DNA of 11,379 nt. Source: Nitrospinota bacterium (GTDB lineage: Bacteria > UBA8248). The notes beneath the pieces are model-generated. The model was not told where the DNA came from. It saw nothing but the letters and a program-made list of their open reading frames with translations, and made no database searches. Each line of letters opens with the position of its first letter. Position 1 is the stretch's first letter. The position numbers were made by a program, and so were the translations under genes. The stretch is taken from assembly GCA_029937135.1 (NCBI GenBank), contig JAPYQX010000068.1, positions 1-11,379 of the forward strand, given 5' to 3'. This document shows, piece by piece, positions 6,647 through 11,379 of this stretch.

Positions 6647-7642
6647 ATGAAATTCATTACGTTCGAGATAGCTACCCCGGCCGGGAAGATCAGGCGGCTA
6701 GGGGCGCTCTGGAACTCCGGGAGCGGGGAAATGGCCGTTGACCTGGCCCATGCCGGTGCTGCATTGCTCCAGGCCGGGGGCGAGGAGCCCCGCTACCGGG
6801 AATATGCCGATTTCCGGATTCCGCAGGATATCTGCGAGTTCGCGGCGGGCGGGGAGCCTTCTCTGGAGGCCGCAAGGGCCGCCTTGTCCTACCTGGAGGC
6901 CCAGGGCCCGGGGTCCAGGGGCACAGGGGGAGAAAAGCTGGCTTACAGCCTCTCCGAGGTCCGTCTGCTGGCGCCTGTCCCCCGGCCGGTGGCCTTCAGG
7001 GACTGTCTCACCTTCGAGGGGCACAAGCAGGCCGGCGCCCGCCGCCGAAACACCACCGTAGACCCCCTCTGGTATGAAATGCCTAGCTCCTACAAGGGAA
7101 ACCGCCTCACCATCATCGGGCCCGGCGAGGACCTCAAATGGCCCTACTACACCGAAAAACTCGACTACGAACTCGAAATCGCCATCCTCATCGGAAAACG
7201 CGGCAAGGATATCCCCGAGGCGGAGGGGTTGGACCACATATTCGGATTCACGGTGATGAACGACTTCAGCGCCCGCGATATCCAGATGAAAGAAATGTCC
7301 CTCTGGCTCGGTCCGCATAAAGGAAAGGATTTCGGCACCGCCATCGGCCCCTGCGTCGTGACGCGAGATGAGTTTGATCACACCGACGCCGTGATGACCG
7401 CCCGGATCAACGGTGAAGAATGGAGCCGGGGCAACGCCGGTGATATGCATTTCAGCTGGGGCCGCGTGCTCGAGCATCTTTCGATGGAGGAGGAACTCCT
7501 CCCCGGCGAGCTCATCGGCTCGGGCACCGTTGGCACCGGCTGCGGCGCCGACCTCGACAAATGGATTCAGCCGGGCGATGTCCTCGATCTCGAAATCGAG
7601 GGAATCGGCGTCTTGACCAACCGCATCGTGAAAGAGAACTAA
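6647..7642 (+). CDS. Fumarylacetoacetate hydrolase (FAH) family protein
   Basis: 331 residues. FAH-fold enzymes use a divalent metal to hydrolyse, isomerise or decarboxylate diketo or enol acids, often at the end of aromatic degradation. The catalytic C-terminal domain covers about 110-328. Candidate metal ligands are D119 (FRDC), E175 and E177 (LDYELE, 172-177) and D206 (VMNDFSARDIQ, 203-213). H126 in EGHKQAG stands 7 residues after D119, as His133 follows Asp126 in mouse FAH. R210 and Q213 keep the mouse spacing from the last aspartate, and K227 (GKDFGTAIGP) fits the active-site lysine. GSGTVGTGCG (291-300) and IQPGDVLDLEIEGIG (307-321) are family hallmarks. The N-terminal 100 residues form a smaller, less conserved domain. 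The substrate cannot be assigned: fumarylacetoacetate, acylpyruvates or other diketo acids are all possible. No other aromatic degradation gene is nearby. Confidence 0.9.
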   Translation: MKFITFEIATPAGKIRRLGALWNSGSGEMAVDLAHAGAALLQAGGEEPRYREYADFRIPQDICEFAAGGEPSLEAARAALSYLEAQGPGSRGTGGEKLAYSLSEVRLLAPVPRPVAFRDCLTFEGHKQAGARRRNTTVDPLWYEMPSSYKGNRLTIIGPGEDLKWPYYTEKLDYELEIAILIGKRGKDIPEAEGLDHIFGFTVMNDFSARDIQMKEMSLWLGPHKGKDFGTAIGPCVVTRDEFDHTDAVMTARINGEEWSRGNAGDMHFSWGRVLEHLSMEEELLPGELIGSGTVGTGCGADLDKWIQPGDVLDLEIEGIGVLTNRIVKEN

Positions 7643-7672
7643 CCCCTCCGGCGCAACCGGGAGACCGTAATA

Positions 7673-8395
7673 ATGGAATGGATTCTCGATCCCCAGATCT
7701 GGGCGAGCCTGCTTGCCCTCACCGCGCTTGAAATCGTTCTGGGCATCGACAACGTAATTTTCATTTCGATTATTTCGGCGGGCCTGCCGCCGGAACAGGG
7801 CGAGCGGGCGCGCAAGCTCGGCCTCACCGCGGCCCTCGTCATGCGGATCGTCCTGCTCATGGGGATCGCCTGGATCGTCGGGCTCAAGACCCCCATCGCC
7901 GAGATTTACGGCTTCGCGCTCTCCTGGCGGGACGTGCTCCTCCTCACGGGTGGGCTATTTCTACTGGCGAAGGGCACCCGCGAGATTCACCATTCCGTCG
8001 AGGGCGGGGAGGGCGATAAAAGCGCGAGCGGCGCGAAAAGCTTCGGGGCGGTCATCGCGCAGATTATTGTTCTCGATGCGGTTTTCTCGCTCGATTCGGT
8101 GATCACGGCGGTCGGAATGGCCGAGCATCTGCCGGTAATGATCGCGGCGGTCATGATCGCGATAGCGATCATGATGCTCGCCTCGAAGCCTGTGAGCGCT
8201 TTCATCGAACGCCACCCGACGGCCAAAATGCTCGCGCTGAGTTTTCTGTTGCTCGTGGGTGTCGCCCTCGTCGCCGACGGAATGCACTTCCATATCCCGC
8301 GCGGATATCTCTACTTCGCCATCGCTTTCTCCGCCGGGGTCGAGGCGCTCAACCTCCTTGTCGCGCGACGGAGGGCAAAAAAGGCCGCCGGGTGA
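7673..8395 (+). CDS. TerC family integral membrane protein
   Basis: 240 residues with about seven hydrophobic helices (roughly 9-33, 48-70, 86-100, 126-148, 153-170, 186-203, 211-230). It belongs to the TerC/Alx/YgdQ family, whose studied members are linked to metal ion (especially manganese) export or to tellurite resistance. Two internally similar acidic membrane motifs mark the family: LEIVLGIDNVIFIS (19-32, E20 and D26) and LDAVFSLDSVITAVG (134-148, D135 and D141). The loop at about 105-124 is hydrophilic and the C-terminus is basic (RRRAKKAAG). The gene starts 30 bases after the FAH-family stop, with GGGAG 9 bases before the ATG, so the two are probably co-transcribed. The gap is far too short for a yybP-ykoY manganese riboswitch. 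No ter operon partner is present, so tellurite resistance is unlikely to be its role. Confidence 0.9.
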   Translation: MEWILDPQIWASLLALTALEIVLGIDNVIFISIISAGLPPEQGERARKLGLTAALVMRIVLLMGIAWIVGLKTPIAEIYGFALSWRDVLLLTGGLFLLAKGTREIHHSVEGGEGDKSASGAKSFGAVIAQIIVLDAVFSLDSVITAVGMAEHLPVMIAAVMIAIAIMMLASKPVSAFIERHPTAKMLALSFLLLVGVALVADGMHFHIPRGYLYFAIAFSAGVEALNLLVARRRAKKAAG

Positions 8396-8912
8396 GCGCG
8401 AAGGGAGCCGCCTCCACATCCCCGTTCCACAAAAGCGCGTGACGCGGATGACCCGCCCGGGTGAGCGGCCCGACGGCGTAAAGAGGATAAGGCGCAAGCA
8501 GCGCGAGTACCTTCTCTATCCGCCGAGCGTAGGTGCCGGGATCGATGCCGTTCGGGTTTCCCCACCCGGCGACGAGAAGATCAGCCTCCGACGCGGCAGC
8601 TACGATATGGCGATCATTGCCCGGCCCGCGGATTCTGTAGCCGGGAAGGCCGCTCAGCTCCTTGGGGTGGGGGCTCCTCCAAGCGAAAAGGTTCACCACC
8701 GAGACCGAGACGAAACCCCGGCGGCGCGCCCAGGCCTCCACCTTGCCGATGGTCGGGTCGCTCCTTCTGTCCGAGGCCGTGGAGGGGTTTTTAAGAATCA
8801 CCGCCAGCCGGGTCCCTGGCCCATCGGCGATTTTGATTTCGAGAAAATACCGGTAACAGCCGTATCTCTTGGGTATGCAGCGAAGCACCTCGCGGTGGAA
8901 AATGGCACCCAC
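8349..8912 (-). CDS. DUF1643 domain protein
   Basis: 187 residues. I recognise the DUF1643 pattern: a first strand RYFLEIKI (21-28), then LAVILKNPSTAS (36-47), NLFAWRSPHPKEL (74-86), the conserved GPGNDRHI (96-103), VAGWGNPNG (114-122) and GHPRHALLW (154-162). The family's molecular function is not established, and it is usually a stand-alone soluble protein. The start is GTG at 8912, chosen because AAGGAGG (8928-8922) lies 9 bases upstream and the frame matches the family. An ATG overlapping the Shine-Dalgarno region is in another frame. The gene converges on terC and its last 47 bases lie inside the terC 3' end on the opposite strand. It diverges from the crotonase gene. Confidence 0.85.
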   Translation of the reverse strand: MGAIFHREVLRCIPKRYGCYRYFLEIKIADGPGTRLAVILKNPSTASDRRSDPTIGKVEAWARRRGFVSVSVVNLFAWRSPHPKELSGLPGYRIRGPGNDRHIVAAASEADLLVAGWGNPNGIDPGTYARRIEKVLALLAPYPLYAVGPLTRAGHPRHALLWNGDVEAAPFALTRRPFLPSVARQGG

Positions 8913-8921
8913 TTACACATC

Positions 8922-8928
8922 CCTCCTT
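8922..8928 (-). promoter_or_regulatory. Shine-Dalgarno of the DUF1643 gene
   Basis: AAGGAGG on the minus strand, 9 bases before the GTG start at 8912, supports the non-ATG start. The base of the 8930-8946 hairpin lies two bases upstream of it, so folding there could influence ribosome access. Confidence 0.65.
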
Positions 8929-8929
8929 T

Positions 8930-8963
8930 GAAGGCGGGGCGCCTTCGCCTAGAATCGAAGGCG
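8930..8963. repeat. Three-armed repeat able to form two alternative hairpins
   Basis: GAAGGCG (8930-8936) can pair with CGCCTTC (8940-8946) across a three-base loop. The same middle arm, CGCCTTCG (8940-8947), can instead pair with CGAAGGCG (8956-8963) across an eight-base loop. The outer arms are direct copies of GAAGGCGG (8930-8937 and 8957-8964). The element lies in the short divergent gap between the DUF1643 and crotonase genes. No T-run follows on either strand, so it is not an obvious terminator. It could be an operator or a leader switch, but this is inference. Confidence 0.55.
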
Positions 8964-9012
8964 GCAGGCTGCCCGGGAAACATTGATACGAATTAACCGA
9001 TGAGGTTTCATG

Positions 9013-9789
9013 ATGCCATACGAAAACCTGCTCTACGAAGTGGAGGGCCCGCTGGCGCTCATCACCATTAACCGGGCGGAGCGCCACAACGCCATCTCGC
9101 TCGCCACACTGAACGATTTTCACGCCGCCATCGGAGACGCGGCGGAGGAGGATGCCGTTCGCGTGATCGCTATTACGGGGGCGGGCGATAAAGCGTTCGC
9201 GTCGGGGTCCGATCTCGAGGAGGTTGAGCAGCGCGACCTCAAAAAAGCGCTCGAACCGCTCGTACAGGGCGTGGCGGACCGCCTGGAGAAAACACCCAAG
9301 CCGACCATCGCCGCGATCAACGGCTACTGCATGGGCGGAGGGCTCGAGATAGCCCTGGGCTGCGATTTGCGCGTTGCTTCGACAACGGCGAAATTCGCCA
9401 CTCCCGAGGGAAAGCTGGGCATCATACCGGGCGGCGGGGCGACACAGCGTCTGCCGCGCATCGTCGGGCGCGGCTGGGGAATGGAAATGCTTCTGATGGG
9501 CGAGACCATCGACGCCGCGCACGCGCTCCAGATAGGTCTCATCACCCGGCTGGTCGAGCCGGAGGAATTGATCCCCGAGGTCAGACGCATGGCAGATCAT
9601 CTCGCCGCTTTCGCGCCCTTTGTTCCCCGGTTCATGAAGGCGATGGTTCACTTCGGCATGGAGGGCAGTCTCGCCGCCGGGCTGGCGATGGAAAAATTCG
9701 CCCAGGGGGCGCTTTGCGAAACCGAGGACAAGGCCGAGGGCATCCGGGCTTTTCTCGAAAAGCGCCGGCCCGAGTGGAAGGGACGCTGA
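9013..9789 (+). CDS. Enoyl-CoA hydratase/isomerase (crotonase) family protein
   Basis: 258 residues from the chosen start, typical of crotonases. Family members act on acyl-CoA thioesters, most often adding water to 2-enoyl-CoA in fatty or amino acid breakdown. Numbering from the upstream ATG at 9010, the oxyanion-hole segment is FASGSDLEE (63-71) and the second backbone donor is in INGYCMGGGLEIA (103-115). The two catalytic glutamates of true hydratases are both present, E113 (GGGLEIA) and E133 (TPEGKLG), exactly 20 residues apart as in rat Glu144 and Glu164. IIPGGGATQRLPR (138-150) is also conserved, and the C-terminal helices complete the fold (trimerisation is typical of the family). The gene begins ATGATG. 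GAGG lies 7 bases before the second ATG and 4 before the first, so 9013 is preferred. Hydratase activity is likely, but the acyl substrate is unknown. Confidence 0.93.
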   Translation: MPYENLLYEVEGPLALITINRAERHNAISLATLNDFHAAIGDAAEEDAVRVIAITGAGDKAFASGSDLEEVEQRDLKKALEPLVQGVADRLEKTPKPTIAAINGYCMGGGLEIALGCDLRVASTTAKFATPEGKLGIIPGGGATQRLPRIVGRGWGMEMLLMGETIDAAHALQIGLITRLVEPEELIPEVRRMADHLAAFAPFVPRFMKAMVHFGMEGSLAAGLAMEKFAQGALCETEDKAEGIRAFLEKRRPEWKGR

Positions 9790-9835
9790 GGAGGTGGAAA
9801 AACTTCCGCCTCCAGCCTCTCGCATAAACCTCGAC

Positions 9836-9841
9836 AAGGAG
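9836..9841 (+). promoter_or_regulatory. Shine-Dalgarno that sets the start of the small membrane protein gene
   Basis: AAGGAG lies 6 bases before the GTG at 9848. The alternative in-frame GTG at 9794 directly abuts its only purine-rich site (GAGGAG), with no spacer, so 9848 is the better start. Confidence 0.65.
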
Positions 9842-9847
9842 AGCGCC

Positions 9848-10150
9848 GTGGAATCCCCCCAGGAAGAACCGTCCCAGAAACTGACCGATCGCGAGAAAGG
9901 TTTTCTCGCCCACCTCGCCCGGAAATATGAACCCGGAGAAGAAGCCGGGCTCGTCCGGAGCTATTTCATCGCGGCGGCTGGGATTTTCGCGCTGTTCGCG
10001 CTCGCCCGGTGGACGCCCTGGTGGTGGGTGGCGCTGATCGCGGCGGAGGCGGCGGCGCTCACCGGCTTTCATAAATATAAGAAATTCGCCAGCTTCAAGA
10101 CCCGAATCCTCGTCAAGCTATGGCGAGAGAGAGACGAAGAATCTGTTTAG
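9848..10150 (+). CDS. Small two-helix membrane protein of unknown function
   Basis: 100 residues from the GTG at 9848 (118 if the GTG at 9794 is used). I do not recognise a family. An acidic, glutamine- and proline-containing N-terminus (VESPQEEPSQKLTDREKGF) leads into an amphipathic stretch, LAHLARKYEPGEEAGLVRS. Two hydrophobic segments follow, SYFIAAAGIFALFALARW and WWWVALIAAEAAALTGF, joined by a very short turn TP, forming a helical hairpin. The C-terminus is basic (HKYKKFASFKTRILVKLWRER), which by the positive-inside rule suggests both ends are cytoplasmic. It follows the crotonase gene by 58 bases on the same strand and may be co-transcribed. Its TAG stop overlaps the TAA stop of the convergent gene by four bases. 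Codon use fits the neighbours and supports a real gene. Confidence 0.7.
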   Translation: MESPQEEPSQKLTDREKGFLAHLARKYEPGEEAGLVRSYFIAAAGIFALFALARWTPWWWVALIAAEAAALTGFHKYKKFASFKTRILVKLWRERDEESV

Positions 10151-10989
10151 GGTCGCCTCGCCATCCTCGCGCGGCGGGCGGGCGCTTCGACAAATCCACT
10201 CGATGCGGTCTTGGCGCAGCGAAAGCCGATGCCGTGGTTGGAGCCGCCGGGCGAGAAACCCGTCCGAAACGCGGAGCGCAGGAGCACCCTGCTGTTAAAC
10301 CACGCCCCCCCGCGCAGCACACGGAGCTTGCCCGCCTTGGGCCCCTTCGGGTTTTTGGGGGGCGCCTTTTCATAGTAGCCGCCAGAATACCAATCCGCCA
10401 CCCATTCCATCACGTTGCCCGCCATATCCATCGCGCCGTAGGGACTCACGCCGAGCGGGCAGCTGCCCACCTCCCAGGTGGCGAAGCCCCGGCTACAGGA
10501 GGGAATAATCCCGCCCATGATGGCCAGCTTGCAGGTGGCCGGCTGGTTTCCCCAAGGGTAGGAGCGCCCGTCGGTGCCCCGGGCGGCTTTTTCCCATTCG
10601 GCCTCGGTGGGCAGTCGTTTTTTCACCCGGCCGCAATACTCCCTCGCCTGAAACCAGGAGACGCCCACGACAGGCTGATCGTCGTTTATAAAGGTGCCCA
10701 TGTAGCCATCCTTCGGCACGAGCTCCTTCCGGAAGCGGGCGTTCGTTACCTCGAACTTGTCGATGTAGAAGGCCTTGAGGTGAATGCGTCGCCGGGGGGC
10801 TTCGTTATCACCGAAAATATAGGTTCCAAGCGGAGAGCCCATGATGAACTCCCCCTTGGGGACAAGCACCATGGGCGCCCCGTCAGCGCCCTTGATTTCG
10901 TGCGGCAGGCGGGTGGCCGCTCTCCCATCACAAGCGGCGAATAACGCCGCGAAAACAGCCAGGGCCGCCAGACAACCGCGCGGGGTCAT
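10147..10989 (-). CDS. Exported formylglycine-generating-enzyme-like (SUMF1/FGE-sulfatase domain) protein
   Basis: 280 residues. The N-terminus MTPRGCLAALAVFAALFAAC is a secretion signal. FAAC at 17-20 could be a weak lipobox (F at -3 is unusual), otherwise cleavage near GRA-A is likely. The FGE-sulfatase domain spans about 36-260: MVLVPKGEFIMGS (40-52), VVGVSWFQAREYCGRVKKRL (107-126), PTEAEWEKAARG (127-138), YPWGN (144-148), YGAMDMAGNVMEWVADWY (184-201), VLRGGAWFNS (224-233) and GIGFRCAK (253-260). In true FGEs a cysteine pair lies just after RGGS. Here that stretch reads FNSRVLLRSAFR with no cysteine, so conversion of sulfatase cysteine to formylglycine is unlikely. Its role is unknown; members without the cysteines include structural or ligand-binding proteins. 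The ATG overlaps the upstream EEP gene stop as ATGA. A basic tail (RRARMARRP) ends the protein. Confidence 0.88.
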   Translation of the reverse strand: MTPRGCLAALAVFAALFAACDGRAATRLPHEIKGADGAPMVLVPKGEFIMGSPLGTYIFGDNEAPRRRIHLKAFYIDKFEVTNARFRKELVPKDGYMGTFINDDQPVVGVSWFQAREYCGRVKKRLPTEAEWEKAARGTDGRSYPWGNQPATCKLAIMGGIIPSCSRGFATWEVGSCPLGVSPYGAMDMAGNVMEWVADWYSGGYYEKAPPKNPKGPKAGKLRVLRGGAWFNSRVLLRSAFRTGFSPGGSNHGIGFRCAKTASSGFVEAPARRARMARRP

Positions 10990-11379
10990 TTTTTTCCCTT
11001 GGCGGCGGGCAACACTTCGAAAACCGCCTCAACGGGCTTGTGATCCGAAATATCCACATCGACGACCGAGGCGCTACGCGCCGATAGGCCTGCCGAGGAA
11101 AAAATGTGATCGATCCGGGCGCCCAAATATCCAAACGAATAAGTGAAACCGAAACCCAATCCCCTTTCGGAGAATGCGCTCCGTAGAACACCACCGAAAC
11201 GGCGAAGGTCCAAACTGTAGGGTGTGGTGCTCAAATCCCCCCCCAGAATCAGCGGCTCCACGCCACCCTCCACAAGCGTACGAAGAAAATCGAGCTGGGA
11301 CCGCCTCGTGTACTCGAACACACGCATCCCACTCCACCACCCGGAAACCGAGCGGTAAGTAATTCCCGTCGTATAACCC
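10986..11379 (-). CDS. Endonuclease/exonuclease/phosphatase (EEP) family protein, C-terminal part
   Basis: The frame is open to the right edge of the window, so the N-terminus is missing and about 130 residues are visible. The EEP fold includes DNase I-like nucleases and phosphatases or phosphodiesterases. Visible hallmarks in order are RSQLDFLRTLVE, LILGGDLSTTPYS (equivalent of the GDFNxxP strand), an acceptor region ending in FGFTYSFGYLGARIDHIF (the RxDHI motif), and VDISDHKPVEAVFEV, which carries the catalytic Asp-His pair. The layout resembles VanJ-like or secreted EEP proteins, but the substrate is unknown. The usual asparagine in D-x-N is serine (GDLS). The TGA stop overlaps the ATG of the FGE-like gene by four bases, so the two are translationally coupled. 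An internal ATG at 11327 is not the start because homology-like sequence (TYRSVSGWWSG) continues upstream. Confidence 0.85.
   Translation of the reverse strand, partial: GYTTGITYRSVSGWWSGMRVFEYTRRSQLDFLRTLVEGGVEPLILGGDLSTTPYSLDLRRFGGVLRSAFSERGLGFGFTYSFGYLGARIDHIFSSAGLSARSASVVDVDISDHKPVEAVFEVLPAAKGKK

Noticed and set aside
6698..7477. 259-codon open frame on the minus strand opposite the FAH-family gene
   Set aside because: The plus strand carries a complete enzyme with its motifs and a strong ribosome site. The antisense frame shows only low-complexity charged sequence.
7643..7672. Possible manganese riboswitch (yybP-ykoY type) before the TerC gene
   Set aside because: The gap is only 30 bases, far too short for that structure.
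8798..8983. Minus-strand frame starting upstream of the DUF1643 gene, with an ATG overlapping its Shine-Dalgarno region
   Set aside because: It is out of frame with the DUF1643 motifs and has no family-like sequence. The GTG at 8912 has the properly spaced AAGGAGG.
8791..9837. 348-codon open frame on the minus strand opposite the crotonase gene
   Set aside because: It is antisense to an intact crotonase with both catalytic glutamates and runs into the DUF1643 gene in another frame. It has no recognisable domain, so it is a shadow frame.
10928..11340. Additional minus-strand frames alongside the EEP gene, suggesting a frameshift
   Set aside because: The EEP frame is continuous through all its motifs from the window edge to its stop, so the other frames are shadows.

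Overview
This is a GC-rich bacterial chromosome segment dominated by a near-complete F-type ATP synthase gene cluster on the minus strand. The duplicated Fo b genes, followed by delta-alpha-gamma-beta-epsilon with no a or c gene in front, match the split arrangement known in deltaproteobacteria (Desulfobacterota and relatives) and some deep uncultured lineages such as Tectomicrobia-like or Nitrospinota-like groups. The lineage assignment is an inference with low confidence. There is no sign of a prophage, transposon, integron, CRISPR array, tRNA or rRNA, and codon use looks even across the window.

Layout. Positions 1-75 (minus) hold the first 25 codons of a gene for an exported protein, cut by the window edge. 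Positions 214-6293 (minus) hold seven tightly packed ATP synthase genes, transcribed as b, b', delta, alpha, gamma, beta, epsilon. Adjacent genes overlap by 4 bases or are separated by at most 33, so they look like one operon. Positions 6294-6646 form a divergent intergenic region with a possible promoter and a perfect hairpin in the predicted atp leader. Positions 6647-8395 (plus) hold a fumarylacetoacetate-hydrolase-family enzyme and a TerC-family membrane protein 30 bases apart. Positions 8349-8912 (minus) hold a DUF1643 protein whose 3' end overlaps the TerC gene. Positions 9013-10150 (plus) hold a crotonase-fold enzyme and a 100-residue two-helix membrane protein. Positions 10147-11379 (minus) hold a formylglycine-generating-enzyme-like exported protein. 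It is preceded, with a 4-base overlap, by an endonuclease/exonuclease/phosphatase-family protein that runs off the right edge.

How the genes work together. The F1 genes encode the whole catalytic head (alpha, beta, gamma, delta, epsilon), and the two b genes encode the peripheral stalk. The proton-carrying a and c subunits must be encoded elsewhere. The remaining genes are short, independent units of general metabolism, membrane or unknown function. Nothing in the sequence ties them to the ATP synthase.

I looked for an undescribed system and did not find a convincing one. The observations worth a second look are small: two hairpin-bearing leaders, extra N-terminal hydrophobic segments on both b subunits, a formylglycine-enzyme-like protein without the catalytic cysteines, an EEP protein with a D-x-S in place of the usual D-x-N, and an unrecognised small membrane protein.
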